A DNA stretch of 36,866 nucleotides, taken from the NCBI GenBank assembly GCA_007280935.1, contig QYQK01000050.1:1-36866 (forward strand). The letters are read 5' to 3'. This stretch comes from Opitutales bacterium (GTDB lineage: Bacteria; Verrucomicrobiota; Verrucomicrobiia; Opitutales; UBA953). The position numbers and the translations under genes are program-made. The notes beneath the pieces were generated by a model. That model saw nothing but the letters and a program-made list of their open reading frames with translations, was not told the DNA's origin and did no database searches. Shown here in pieces: positions 1 to 9,711 of this stretch. Within the stretch, counting starts at the first letter, position 1; each line of letters opens with the position of its first letter.

Positions 1-1244
1 CCGACCCACCGGCTATGCAAGCGAAGGCTCAAGGCCTGGCCTTCGACGGCCGCCCGTGGCAAACTGTCCCGCGTCGCCGACACGCCTAAGGTGATACGAC
101 CAGCGGTACGGCGCGGCGTAATCTCGTCCTCCTCCATGGGAAGGACGGCGGCCAGCGCGGCTGGCGAAGCCTCAATCGAGGCGGAAAAGGCAACCCAGTC
201 AGCCAGACCGCATTCGCGACGAATGGCTTCGCGCGCCAAAGATCCGTTTCGCACACAAACCAAACTCATGCTCCCACCCATCGGATTACCAAAAGCATGG
301 CCAAGGCCAGCCGCATCCGTCCGGATCCCTTCAATGGCCGCAAAGAGCGTATCGCTCGTACCCAAGCTCACGACAACTTTACCAGGAAGGGACGCACCCA
401 TACCGACGAGGCTTGATGGATTATCGCCCGTACCGATGACCACCTGACAACGGGGCGAAAATCCGTAGCGCTCGACAAAGTAGCCTGAAACAGGGCCCGC
501 GACCGTCGAACCCGGACGCACCGGCGGGAGCTTAGCAATCAGATCCGGCGCGGTCGCAGCCAATGCAGCCGGAGCCCAGTCTCCGTGCCGGATATCCATG
601 AGATTCATCCCAGCGCCATCACCCGTATCAATCGCCGCATCCCTGCCGGCGAGCACGGAGGCAAAGAACGAGGAAACGAGATGCACGCGTTTCGTGTTAC
701 TCCATGCCGTCGGATCTTCCTTGGCAAACCGACGGATCTGCGGCCCGGTAAAGCGACGGGTCGCCACGCTGCCGGTCAGGTCGCAGACCTTTTGGTCGCC
801 CCCTAAAGCGTCCGCAATTTCGGCACACTCTTGCTCCGTCGACGCATCCATCCAAATCGGAGAAGTCCGGCGAGAAAGCACCGAGGCGAATTTAGTCGCA
901 AGACTGGTCGCCGGATTGCCGTCGGCCAAAGCCGCTTCATAACCAGCGGCGAGGTATACGCTCCCATGCTGCTGACCCGAAACCGAAACAGCATCTATCT
1001 GGGAAAGGTCTGTAAGCTTGGCGAGTCGTTGGAGGGCAAGCTCAAGCCCATCAAGCCAAAGCAAAGGATCGGCATGCACTTCACCACCCTTCCCGCCGCG
1101 GATAAAACCTTCAGGATGGTTGCGATCAGGAAAATCGGCGCCAAACGCCGCGCGGGCACGGGCAAGCGTGACGCCTGCTACCGTATCCAGCACGAGCGCC
1201 GTCGCACTCTGCGTGGATAAATCCAAGCCGAGTACTTTGGCCAT
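1..1244 (-). CDS. xylB: Xylulokinase (FGGY family), 3' end truncated by window start
   Basis: Reverse-strand reading from ATG at 1244 gives MAKVLGLDLSTQSATALVLDTVAG...DAVSVSGQQHGSVYLAAGYEAAL...IWMDASTEQECAEI...VIGTGDNPSSLVGMG, open to the window edge. FGGY kinase features (DxSTQS, SGQQHG, GTGDNPSS). Absent from the ORF track because it has no stop in the window. Starts 3 nt after the xylA stop. Confidence 0.93.
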   Translation of the reverse strand, partial: MAKVLGLDLSTQSATALVLDTVAGVTLARARAAFGADFPDRNHPEGFIRGGKGGEVHADPLLWLDGLELALQRLAKLTDLSQIDAVSVSGQQHGSVYLAAGYEAALADGNPATSLATKFASVLSRRTSPIWMDASTEQECAEIADALGGDQKVCDLTGSVATRRFTGPQIRRFAKEDPTAWSNTKRVHLVSSFFASVLAGRDAAIDTGDGAGMNLMDIRHGDWAPAALAATAPDLIAKLPPVRPGSTVAGPVSGYFVERYGFSPRCQVVIGTGDNPSSLVGMGASLPGKVVVSLGTSDTLFAAIEGIRTDAAGLGHAFGNPMGGSMSLVCVRNGSLAREAIRRECGLADWVAFSASIEASPAALAAVLPMEEDEITPRRTAGRITLGVSATRDSLPRAAVEGQALSLRLHSRWV

Positions 1245-1247
1245 GTG

Positions 1248-2558
1248 TTAGCGGATATATTCGTTGATCAGGTTCTCGAGGAGCTCCTGACGGCCCGAAC
1301 TGAGGCGAGGCGGCGTGATGCCCTGAGCGTAAGCATCGAGTTGCGCCAAGGTAACTTTCTTGGACTCAATCTTCTTGCCGATACCGCTGTCCCAAGAGGC
1401 GTAGCGGTTATCAACAAATTTCGAAAGCTTGCCGTCAGCGATGATGGCGTGGGCGATCTTCAGACCGCGAGCAAAAGCATCCATCCCGCCGATGTGGGCG
1501 TGGAAGAGATCGACCGGTTCGTGAGATTCACGACGACGCTTGGCATCGAAATTCAGGCCGCCCTTGGTGAGGCCACCCATCTTAAGGATGCGCAGCATGA
1601 TGTTCGTCGTCAGATACAGGTCGGTCGGGAACTGGTCGGTATCCCAGCCCAAGAGAGTATCGCCGCGATTGGCGTCGACCGAGCCCAACGCATCAGCGGC
1701 GATAGCGACTTCCATTTCGTGCTCCATCGTATGGCCAGCCAGCGTGGCGTGGTTGGTCTCGAGGTTGAGTTTGAAATGCTTGAGCAGGCCATATTCACGA
1801 AGGAAATTGAGGCACGCCGCCGAATCTGAATCGTACTGGTGGGTCGAGGGTTCACGCGGCTTGGGCTCGATGAGGAACTGCCCTTTAAAACCAATCTTTT
1901 TAGCATGATCGACGGCCAGGTGCAGGAGCGCGGCCAAGTGGTCGAGCTCGCGCTTCATATCCGTATTCAGCAGGGTCGCATAACCTTCGCGGCCGCCCCA
2001 GAAAACGTAGCCCTCACCACCAAGGGCCTTCGTCGCCTCCAAGGCATGACGGACTTGGCTGGCAGCATAGGCGAATACGTCGGCGTTAGGCGAAGTGCCG
2101 GCACCGTGAGCGTAACGGGGATGAGCAAAGAGACAGGCGGTACCCCAGAGCAGCTTCTTACCAGAAGCCTTCTGGTAGGCCTTCAGCTCTTTCGTGATCC
2201 GATCCAAGTTCGCATGCGTCTCGGCCAACGATTTGCCTTCAGGGGCCACATCGCGATCATGGAAGCAATAGAAGTCTATCTGGCACTTATCGAGAAACTC
2301 GAAGAAAACCGGGACGCGGCGCAAAGCATTGTCGAGGGAATCCGAACCATCATCCCATGGCATGATGGCGGTCGGACCACCAAAGGGATCGGAAAGGCCA
2401 TTGCGCATCACGTGCCAATAAGCGGCCGCGAAACGCAGGTGGTCTTTCATCTTCTTCCCGCCGATTTTTTCGTCAGGATTGTAATGCTTAAAAGCAAAAG
2501 GGTTCTTGGATTTCGAGCCTTCGAATTCGATGACCGGAACGTTAGGGAAGTGTGACAT
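1248..2558 (-). CDS. xylA: Xylose isomerase
   Basis: [51 protein letters not shown]...[12 protein letters not shown]...[18 protein letters not shown]...[20 protein letters not shown]...[10 protein letters not shown]; classic xylose isomerase motifs. Start set at the internal MSHFPN Met rather than the ORF-track start at 2684. Confidence 0.97.
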   Translation of the reverse strand: MSHFPNVPVIEFEGSKSKNPFAFKHYNPDEKIGGKKMKDHLRFAAAYWHVMRNGLSDPFGGPTAIMPWDDGSDSLDNALRRVPVFFEFLDKCQIDFYCFHDRDVAPEGKSLAETHANLDRITKELKAYQKASGKKLLWGTACLFAHPRYAHGAGTSPNADVFAYAASQVRHALEATKALGGEGYVFWGGREGYATLLNTDMKRELDHLAALLHLAVDHAKKIGFKGQFLIEPKPREPSTHQYDSDSAACLNFLREYGLLKHFKLNLETNHATLAGHTMEHEMEVAIAADALGSVDANRGDTLLGWDTDQFPTDLYLTTNIMLRILKMGGLTKGGLNFDAKRRRESHEPVDLFHAHIGGMDAFARGLKIAHAIIADGKLSKFVDNRYASWDSGIGKKIESKKVTLAQLDAYAQGITPPRLSSGRQELLENLINEYIR

Positions 2559-2727
2559 AGGGCTGGATTGCGGTAGACAACCTTGGCACTCCCGTAAGCC
2601 CTGCCAAGAAGGATTTACAGGATGTCGCCGCCTATTATTTATGATTAAAGCGACAGAAGCCAACCGACCAGCCGCCGGCATCATAACTGCGACTTGCAGG
2701 AAAGAAAGCAGACCCTAGGGTGACGGC

Positions 2728-3570
2728 ATGGTGGTCGCCAAAACTATTACCGAACTCCGAACCGCGGTAAAATCGGCCCGTCAAGCCGGCAAAGCCATCG
2801 GCCTCGTGCCCACCATGGGCTGTCTGCATGCGGGCCATCTCAGCCTGATTCACCGGGCAAAAAAAGAAAGTAGCTTCGTCGTCGTTTCTATTTTCGTCAA
2901 CCCGACCCAATTCGGGGCTAACGAAGATTTCTCCAAATATCCCCGCACCCTTGAGGAAGATCTCATCGGCTGCGAGAAAGCTGGCGCTGATTTAGTCTTC
3001 GCACCCACGATCGCCGAGTTCTACCCAGCGGGTGCCTCCACTTCGATCTCCGTCGGAAGCGTGGCGGAAAAACTTTGCGGCGCATTTCGTCCCGGTCACT
3101 TCCAAGGCGTGGCGACCGTCGTCGCCATGCTCTTTAATGCGGTCCAATGCGACGTGGCCGTCTTCGGCCAAAAAGACTTACAGCAATTATCGGTCATTCA
3201 ACAGCTGACGCGTGATCTCTGTTTTCCGGTTCGTATCATCGCACACGAGACCGTTCGCGAACCCAACGGGCTAGCCATGAGTTCGCGCAACCGCTATCTC
3301 TCGGCCGAACAACTAACGCAGGCGACCGCCATCCCCACCGCATTAGCCGCCGCCAAGGCCCTCGCGGAAGCTGGCATCACCGAGGCCACCCGCTTACGGG
3401 AAGCCGCGAGTATTGTGCTCGCCGGCCAGCCAGCCTTGAAGCTTCAGTACTGCGAAATTGTCGACCTTGAGACGATGGCACCCGTGCACTCGACCGCTGG
3501 ACGGCGCTGTGCCCTCGCGATCGCATGCCACCTAGGCACGACGCGTCTCATCGACAACGCCATCCTCTAA
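2728..3570 (+). CDS. panC: Pantothenate synthetase (pantoate--beta-alanine ligase)
   Basis: GLVPTMGCLHAGHLSLIHRAK (HxGH), VSIFVNPTQFGANEDFSKYPRT, FGQKDLQQLSVIQQLTRDL, EPNGLAMSSRNRYLS. Confidence 0.97.
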   Translation: MVVAKTITELRTAVKSARQAGKAIGLVPTMGCLHAGHLSLIHRAKKESSFVVVSIFVNPTQFGANEDFSKYPRTLEEDLIGCEKAGADLVFAPTIAEFYPAGASTSISVGSVAEKLCGAFRPGHFQGVATVVAMLFNAVQCDVAVFGQKDLQQLSVIQQLTRDLCFPVRIIAHETVREPNGLAMSSRNRYLSAEQLTQATAIPTALAAAKALAEAGITEATRLREAASIVLAGQPALKLQYCEIVDLETMAPVHSTAGRRCALAIACHLGTTRLIDNAIL

Positions 3571-4446
3571 TCAGGCAAGACTAAGGTAGACGGCAGCCAA
3601 TAAAATCAAGGCTCCAATCAATCGGCGGGTCATGATGGCCTTACCGACTTGCTTCTCGGAATTCGAGAACCAATGGCCGACAACCCAGACTAGGGCCACG
3701 CTCCATAATCCACGGGTGTTATAAAGCACATTGGTGACCGTAACCTCGCGATAGACCGCGATACAATAGGCGATACCCATGGCCTGGACGGTCAGCATCG
3801 CACCGCCACCGAAGGCCCAGAGGACCATCGGGCGGGGCATCTGCCGCAACGGGGCGGAAAAGAAAGGGATCAATGTGAACGAAAGCAGCCCCACCGTAAT
3901 GAACATCACCGGACCGAAATGCCCAAAGCCGAAAGCCGGCACCCAATGCTGTTGCATGACGTCCGTCGCCGCAAAGGCGATCGAGGCAAGAAAAGCGAAG
4001 ATGACACTCACTAATAATCGCTGCCGATTCGCCTGCCATTCCCCGCCCAGCAATGCCAAGGCAAGCGTGGTCAAGAAGGTAGCCACCCAGAGCTTCGAAT
4101 CCAGCGTGCCGCCAGCTAGGCACACCAGGAGGGCGACGAAAATGACCTTGGTGCCGAGGACCGGCGTGGCAATGGAGATATCTCCGCGACTGATGGCGAT
4201 GAACGTGAAGACTTGCCCGATAAAGAAGGCCGTGCCCGCCAAGACCGCGTGGGTGACGTTGCTCACTGTAAACGGCTCGCCGCCATGAAGGAGCCAGGTC
4301 TGGAAAAGGACGGCCCCCATTAAGTTCACGATGAAGAGGACTCGCCAGGGATGGCCGCCATCCATGGCCCGCTTGAGCGCCATCGCGGCGAAGGTGTAAC
4401 CCACGGCCGAACAGAGGGGGATGACGATGGAGGCGGAAGAACGCAT
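3571..4446 (-). CDS. EamA/DMT-like multi-pass membrane transporter
   Basis: Roughly ten hydrophobic segments in a ~290-aa protein with the internal-repeat style of DMT permeases (MRSSASIVIPLCSAVGYTFAAMALKRAM...GTAFFIGQVFTFIAISRGDISIATPVLGTKVIFVALL). Substrate unknown. Start could also be 4470. Confidence 0.7.
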   Translation of the reverse strand: MRSSASIVIPLCSAVGYTFAAMALKRAMDGGHPWRVLFIVNLMGAVLFQTWLLHGGEPFTVSNVTHAVLAGTAFFIGQVFTFIAISRGDISIATPVLGTKVIFVALLVCLAGGTLDSKLWVATFLTTLALALLGGEWQANRQRLLVSVIFAFLASIAFAATDVMQQHWVPAFGFGHFGPVMFITVGLLSFTLIPFFSAPLRQMPRPMVLWAFGGGAMLTVQAMGIAYCIAVYREVTVTNVLYNTRGLWSVALVWVVGHWFSNSEKQVGKAIMTRRLIGALILLAAVYLSLA

Positions 4447-4582
4447 GCGCTCACCCCAACGAAGGGCCAATCATGCCGCTAAGCGAGTCCGAAGCGGAAA
4501 ACCCCCTTTAAGCGACGAAAGGACTTGGAAATCTTCCCGTGCCGACCTTGCCCCTCAGACCTCGGCAGGCATACTCGGCTCC

Positions 4583-6412
4583 ATGGGACAATTTTCTTAC
4601 AAAAACGAGGTCCTCACCCCGTTACGAAAGTCACTCACCGAACAATTCGTCTTCGAACTCGCCCACCTTCCGAACGGCCCATTGCTATCTCTGGCGAAAC
4701 AAACTCCCGGAGGATGGAGTCACCGCGTGCCCTTCTTAAAAAACGCCTCCCGGATATTTAAAAATCGCCAGAACTTTCTGACTAAAGACCTGGAATCAAT
4801 CGCCGACCACTTGCCTTGGTTCTCCGCCCTGCTGTCGACGAAAAAGTCCCTCTTCCTCGAACACGCCGACGCTATCAATGACACCCTCGGCGGCCCGCGC
4901 GCGATGCTTTTATGTGTGCTGTGGAACCTGAAAGTGGAAAGCAAAGAGGAGGCCCTAGGTGCCGATGTGCTCACTCGCTTTGCCGCCGCGGGCAAACCGC
5001 AGGCCAATAAACCTGAACCCAAAGCTTTGCAGGCGTTGCACCACAAACTGATGGGAGAGATCACCAGCAGTAAAGAACCCGCGATCGGCGAACCTCTCGA
5101 CCCGGCGGACCGGACGCTGCGACGCCTTCAGCAAGACCTCGATAAGGGGAAAGCGGCTCGAGAAAAAGAGATTACCGCGCTCAAACGCCATCAGGCCAAT
5201 GAATTAAAGGCCCGAGATTTAGTACTGGAGAAAAATCAGGCCGAGATTGCCGCGCTGAAAGTCAACCTCGACCAGAAAAAATCCGCGGACGAGGCGAATC
5301 TCGCATCATTAGCCGCTAAATTGGCCAAGGCCGAAGACGAAGCCGTTAGACTCCGTGGTGAGCTTGATGGGGCCCGCGAACAGGTTGCCAAAAAAGCCCG
5401 TGAAATAGCGGAAGCCCTTCTCTCCGAGGAGATTCGCCCATGGCTCGCGGATGCCCGCATGCTGAAAGCCGCCTCGGAAGAGGTCGCCAAACTTCGTCAG
5501 TTGACGACCGAAAATGTGGAGAAGATCCGCAAGGCCCAACGCGACGCCGATCCCTTCCTCGCCAAGGAACACGAGCTTCGCCAGGCGATCCCCCAGATGG
5601 AAGAAATGCTCAAGTTACTTCGACGCTATCAACGCACCGCCGGCCAAGTGCTTCCAGAAATGTCAGCGCTGGAGCAACGCATCACTGAACACGTCGAAAA
5701 AGTACGTTATGAATTAGAACGGCGCGATCACCCCTCCGACCCTTTCCTGGAACGTATTGCCGCCAAAATCAATGAAGCCGAAGCGACCGCCTTGAAATCA
5801 ATCGAAGCCGCCTTGCGACTCTCCGAAGAGTCTGGGCTCGTGGACTCGCGCCATGCTGACCTTTATCGCCGCGACATCCACAAACGACGCTCCAAGCTGG
5901 CCGACCAAGCCTTCCACGAACAAAAGACCTCCGGCCCCCTCGCACTGCTTGAGCGGGCGGTCGCGATCGGCGAACCTGCCCGGCTGGCCGTCGACGGGAA
6001 TAATTTCGCCTGCTTGCGCCAAGAATTCCTCGGCCTACGTTTGGCGACGAAGAAGAACAGCCAGGGGGATACTCGTCTCTTACTCGATCCCGCCGCCCGA
6101 CAAAAAGTCGTGCAAGTCCTTGAGAAACTGGCGAACGATGCCACCGGCCTTCATCTTTGGGTGTGCTTTGACGGCCAATCCAGTACGCTAAAATTCACCA
6201 ATCCTCGGATGAAAGTGACCTTTAGCCGAGCCGGAGCCAAGGCCGACCATGACATCATGGACCTAGTCGCCAAAGATAAGAGTATCGAGGCGCCATGGTT
6301 CGTCGTCTCTGATGACATCGAGGTGCGCGATGCGGGAAGGCGCGAAGGGGCTCACATCATCTATAACGACGCCCTCGTCCGCCTGTTCATCAACCGAGGC
6401 ATCAAGGCTTAA
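4583..6412 (+). CDS. Long coiled-coil protein with C-terminal NYN/YacP-like (PIN-fold) nuclease domain
   Basis: Start MGQFSYKNEV chosen over the ORF-track start at 4421. Central Lys/Glu/Ala-rich heptad region (EKEITALKRHQANELKARDLVLEKNQAEIAALKVNLDQKK). C-terminus LAVDGNNFACLRQEF...LHLWVCFDGQ...VTFSRAGAKADHDIMDLVAKD...PWFVVSDDIEVRDAGRREGAHIIYNDALVRLF has the acidic-residue spacing of NYN/YacP domains. Confidence 0.75.
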   Translation: MGQFSYKNEVLTPLRKSLTEQFVFELAHLPNGPLLSLAKQTPGGWSHRVPFLKNASRIFKNRQNFLTKDLESIADHLPWFSALLSTKKSLFLEHADAINDTLGGPRAMLLCVLWNLKVESKEEALGADVLTRFAAAGKPQANKPEPKALQALHHKLMGEITSSKEPAIGEPLDPADRTLRRLQQDLDKGKAAREKEITALKRHQANELKARDLVLEKNQAEIAALKVNLDQKKSADEANLASLAAKLAKAEDEAVRLRGELDGAREQVAKKAREIAEALLSEEIRPWLADARMLKAASEEVAKLRQLTTENVEKIRKAQRDADPFLAKEHELRQAIPQMEEMLKLLRRYQRTAGQVLPEMSALEQRITEHVEKVRYELERRDHPSDPFLERIAAKINEAEATALKSIEAALRLSEESGLVDSRHADLYRRDIHKRRSKLADQAFHEQKTSGPLALLERAVAIGEPARLAVDGNNFACLRQEFLGLRLATKKNSQGDTRLLLDPAARQKVVQVLEKLANDATGLHLWVCFDGQSSTLKFTNPRMKVTFSRAGAKADHDIMDLVAKDKSIEAPWFVVSDDIEVRDAGRREGAHIIYNDALVRLFINRGIKA

Positions 6413-6468
6413 CAATCGAGGGCCGAGCTTATCGGCGAATGACGGCTTTGGGAATCTTGTTACCAAAC

Positions 6469-7560
6469 TTACTTAACCGCAGGCTTCTTCTTTGCCGATG
6501 GCGGAGCCGCGGTCAAAGGCTCTGGAAGGACGCCCACGAAATCCGCGGCCTTAAAGTTAGGGTGGAATAAGTTATTGGAGTAATGACTTGGCTTCCATGC
6601 GACAAGGGGCGTCACGTCCGCCTTAGCGGGCACCGCAAGACCCAAGCCCCAGAACACGCCGTTCACCAGCAGTCGTCGCAACGATTCGTCACTCAGATCC
6701 GTGGCCGCCCCCAGGGTGGTGCATAAGATTTTATTCTTCGAACCAGAGGCGTTAGACACTTCGCGCACCCAAGCCACGGCCATGGCAGGCTCATTGACGC
6801 CCTGCTCTGCTTTGTCATTTGAACGTTTTTTCTTCAATGCGCTTGGCTGATCATCCGCCTTCATGCCCGTGAGCACCAAGCCGCGCAGCAGAATCTTAGC
6901 ATCGGCCGGAGGATAGGCCTCGTAGACATCCGTGTCTCCAAAAATGGTCCCGACGCCCTGGAGAATTGGATGGGATGCATTATCCGACTCCACCGCGGTC
7001 CGCGTCGCCTCAAACTTATGATGCCCCCAGTGGCTGACCCAAGTTTCGCCAAGCACGTTCTTGCCGAAGCCGCCCTGATTATTCCAGTTGTAGGCGGCGT
7101 AAGTACTGTCCTTCGGGATGCCGCCAAAAGCGTGCGTGCTGGTGCGAGTGGCGATAATCGGAATCCCTCGCTTAACCGCGGCATCGAACTTAGCCATCGT
7201 CGCGGGCTCGAAATTACGGAAGCGCAAACCCAGCACCAATGCATCAGCTGAGTCCATCGCCTCCGGCTTACCCATCGTCTTTTGGCTATTAGGATTAATC
7301 ACCCCATCATCATGCGAAAAGCTCACCGTACACTTGAAACCGTGGCGCTCCGAAAGAATGCGCGCGAGCATCGGCATCGACTCTTCTGAGCGATACTCCT
7401 CATCGCCGGCCATGAGCACGACGTGCTTGCTGGCACCGGGCCCCTTGCCTGCAGGGAACTCGAGCCAACCCGGACCGGAAGTGAAGGCCTCCGCGGCGAC
7501 GGCCGGGAGAGCGAGGACAAAGGCAGCCAAGGCGGCCCAGAGATGGAGATGACGCTTCAT
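6469..7560 (-). CDS. Secreted ThuA-like domain protein
   Basis: Signal peptide MKRHLHLWAALAAFVLALPAVAAEA, then KHVVLMAGDEEYRSEESMPMLARILSERHGFKCTV...DALVLGLRFRNFEPATMAKFDAAVKRGIPIIATRTSTHAF...ETWVSHWGHHKFEATR, a ThuA-like class I glutaminase amidotransferase-type fold. Start set at 7560. Confidence 0.85.
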   Translation of the reverse strand: MKRHLHLWAALAAFVLALPAVAAEAFTSGPGWLEFPAGKGPGASKHVVLMAGDEEYRSEESMPMLARILSERHGFKCTVSFSHDDGVINPNSQKTMGKPEAMDSADALVLGLRFRNFEPATMAKFDAAVKRGIPIIATRTSTHAFGGIPKDSTYAAYNWNNQGGFGKNVLGETWVSHWGHHKFEATRTAVESDNASHPILQGVGTIFGDTDVYEAYPPADAKILLRGLVLTGMKADDQPSALKKKRSNDKAEQGVNEPAMAVAWVREVSNASGSKNKILCTTLGAATDLSDESLRRLLVNGVFWGLGLAVPAKADVTPLVAWKPSHYSNNLFHPNFKAADFVGVLPEPLTAAPPSAKKKPAVK

Positions 7561-7627
7561 GGGGTAAGGTTCAGAAGGCTGCACCGCCGATGGCGGGTTT
7601 CAAGCGCCCTGTTGGGTGGCTCCCGCA

Positions 7628-8182
7628 TCATTTCCGCTCATTCGCCCCATCCTTGTTCGCCGGAGCCGAAGAAAACGGGTCGGGGCGAATGGTCTCGCGA
7701 CGGCCGTCGGAATAAGTCGTGACCTGGTTGCCAAAGGGATCGGTGCGCGTCGTGGCGCGTGTGCCGTCGCTATAATTCGTAGTCGAGCCGCCGAAAGAAT
7801 CAGGCCGGGTGGTCGCCGTCATACCATTGCTGTAGCGGGTCGTCGAGCCGCCGAAAGGATCAGTCCGGGTCGAACCGGTCACGCCGTTGCTGTAGCGCGT
7901 GGCAGAGCCGCCGAAGGGGTCTGGCATCGTCACGGCGGTCACGCCGTTGTCGTAACGCGTCTGGGTGCGGCCGAACGCATCGGTGCCCTTAACGCCGGAC
8001 TTCGGCGCTTCGCCGCTAAGAGGCGCGACCTTGATCTCCGCCGCCGGCTTGGCCTCTGGCTTCGGCTCAGCCTTCGCTTCGGCGCGAGCCGCATCCTTGC
8101 GGGCGATCTCTTTCTTCGGATCTAAGGGGGCCGCGAAGAGCATCGCGGCGTAAAGAGTGCCGAGAATGAAGAACGGGTTCAT
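7628..8182 (-). CDS. Secreted repeat protein of unknown function (20-aa YSxG/DPFG repeats)
   Basis: N-terminal hydrophobic segment MNPFFILGTLYAAMLFA, an EAK/PEAKP-rich spacer, then five 20-aa repeats of type [R/N/T]Y[S/D][N/D]G-x-[T/R]-x-x-T-x-x-D-[P/S]-F-G. Confidence 0.75.
   Translation of the reverse strand: MNPFFILGTLYAAMLFAAPLDPKKEIARKDAARAEAKAEPKPEAKPAAEIKVAPLSGEAPKSGVKGTDAFGRTQTRYDNGVTAVTMPDPFGGSATRYSNGVTGSTRTDPFGGSTTRYSNGMTATTRPDSFGGSTTNYSDGTRATTRTDPFGNQVTTYSDGRRETIRPDPFSSAPANKDGANERK
7673..7975 (-). repeat. 60-bp coding tandem repeat, about five periods
   Basis: Period of exactly 60 nt, visible as column alignment in the 60-nt sequence lines 7681-7980 (e.g. 'gtagcgggtcgtcgagccgccgaaaggat' / 'gtagcgcgtggcagagccgccgaaggggt'). 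Confidence 0.9.
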
Positions 8183-8241
8183 GGGGATGTTTCTATTAGA
8201 AACCAAAGGAGGCCGGATGCAAGCCGCGGCCCCGTAAAAAA

Positions 8242-8271
8242 AAGGGCGGGCGCCTCGCAGCGTCCGCCCTT
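8242..8271 (-). terminator. Intrinsic terminator downstream of DUF1501 gene
   Basis: Stem aagggcgggcgc / gcgtccgccctt (12 bp, one G.U) with loop ctcgca; the A-run at 8236-8243 on + is a U-run for minus-strand transcripts. Confidence 0.8.
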
Positions 8272-8293
8272 CCGTTGGTGCGACCGGAGTCGC

Positions 8294-9679
8294 TTAGCTG
8301 ATGATTTTATCGACTACTTTACCGAAGTTATCGGTCAGGCGGAAGTCACGGCCGTTGTAGCGATAGGTAAGCTTGGTGTGGTCGAAACCGAGCAAGCGAA
8401 GAATCGTAGCGTGTAAGTCGTGGATGTGACAGCCGTCAGCAGCGACCTGTGCGCCGATTTCGTCAGTTTCGCCATAAGCCATACCGCCCTTGACGCCGCC
8501 GCCTGCCATCCAGCAGCAGAAGGCCTTTGCCCAGTGGTCACGACCGCTGGCTTGATTCACGCGACCAGGAGTGGAAGGCGTGCGACCGAATTCTCCGCCC
8601 CAGATTACCAAGGTCTGGTCCAAGAGGCCGCGCTGCTTAAGGTCGGCAATCAAAGCCGCAGCAGGGGTATCGATGGCACCACCGGTGCGATTAATGGAAG
8701 TGAAGAGATTGGTGTGGTGATCCCAGCCGCCGGCATCGATTTGCACGAAGCGAACGCCACGCTCAACTAAGCGACGGGCGCAAAGCAGCTTGGCTCCGAG
8801 GTCGGACTTGCCGTACATATCACGGGTCTTTTGGTCTTCCTTGGAGATATCAAACGCGTCGGTGGCCGCAGTCTGCATCCGGAAAGCGAGTTCGAAAGAT
8901 TCGATCCGAGCCTCGAGCTGTTCGTCCTTCTGAACGGTCTGCATGTGGCGCTCGTTGAGTTGGTGGACCAAATCGAGCTGCTTGCGCTGAGCATCCTGCG
9001 AGGTGAATTCGCTCTGGAGGTTCGGCATGATTTTGCTCGGCGCCGCACCTGGCTTAAAGGTGGTGTTAGCTCCTTGATAAAGCGAAGGAAGGAAGGCGGA
9101 AGTACGCGCATCGGAGTTGCCTCCGAGGCTGACGAAACCAGGCAGATCCTGGCTTTCCGTGCCCAGACCATAAAGCAGCCACGAGCCCAAGGAAGGCTTA
9201 GGCAGGATTGCGGAGCCGGTATGCATCTGCTTAGCAGCTGGACCGTGAGCCGGGAGCTCATGGTACATCGAGCGGATTACGCACATTTCGTCAGCGACAC
9301 CTTGGAGCTTAGGAAAGATTTCGCTGATTTCCAAACCGGACTTGCCGGATTTCTTGAATTCGAAAGGCGACGGGAAAAGCACGCCACCCATACCAGAGGC
9401 GGACATGTCGGCCAATTGCTTCATCTTTGGCTTGGGATCGAAAGTGTCGAGGTGGGAGGGCGCACCGCCGGCGAAGATATGAATCACATGCTTCGCCTTG
9501 GCCGGCAGCGGGGCCTTGCGAGGCTTGAGGCTGGCGACTTCAGCGCGGGCATCGGCGACAAGGTAGTCGGCGACCATCGTCCCGAAGGCGATGGTTCCCA
9601 TCCCCATGCCGGTCTGGCGCAGGAACTCGCGGCGTGAGTTGGGGGTGGGTAAGCTGTTACTGCAATTTGGAGTTTCCAT
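8294..9679 (-). CDS. DUF1501 domain-containing protein, Tat-like signal
   Basis: NSRREFLRQTGMGMGTIAFGTMVADYL Tat-type N-terminus; HVIHIFAGGAPSHLDTFDPKP, GLGTESQDLPGFVSLGG, LLCARRLVERGVRFVQIDAGGWDHHTNL, IWGGEFGRTPST, GRDHWAKAFCCWMAGGGVKGG, HIHDLHATILRLLGFDHTKLTYRYNGRDFRLTDNFG. Confidence 0.95.
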   Translation of the reverse strand: METPNCSNSLPTPNSRREFLRQTGMGMGTIAFGTMVADYLVADARAEVASLKPRKAPLPAKAKHVIHIFAGGAPSHLDTFDPKPKMKQLADMSASGMGGVLFPSPFEFKKSGKSGLEISEIFPKLQGVADEMCVIRSMYHELPAHGPAAKQMHTGSAILPKPSLGSWLLYGLGTESQDLPGFVSLGGNSDARTSAFLPSLYQGANTTFKPGAAPSKIMPNLQSEFTSQDAQRKQLDLVHQLNERHMQTVQKDEQLEARIESFELAFRMQTAATDAFDISKEDQKTRDMYGKSDLGAKLLCARRLVERGVRFVQIDAGGWDHHTNLFTSINRTGGAIDTPAAALIADLKQRGLLDQTLVIWGGEFGRTPSTPGRVNQASGRDHWAKAFCCWMAGGGVKGGMAYGETDEIGAQVAADGCHIHDLHATILRLLGFDHTKLTYRYNGRDFRLTDNFGKVVDKIIS

Positions 9680-9711
9680 GGGGGTGTCTTATTCGGGGTG
9701 ATTAAATTGGG

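Noticed and set aside
91-447. Plus-strand ORF at window start
   Set aside because: Lies antisense to xylulokinase, which is truncated by the window and so missing from the ORF track.
1245-2555. 194-aa and 238-aa plus-strand ORFs antisense to xylA
   Set aside because: Antisense of a conserved xylose isomerase; no independent evidence for coding.
7673-7975. Possible CRISPR-like or minisatellite array
   Set aside because: The 60-bp repeats are in-frame coding, contiguous, without spacers; it is a protein repeat.
8831-9637. 268-aa plus-strand ORF antisense to DUF1501
   Set aside because: Shadow ORF; no recognisable motif, while the opposite strand is an unambiguous DUF1501 protein.
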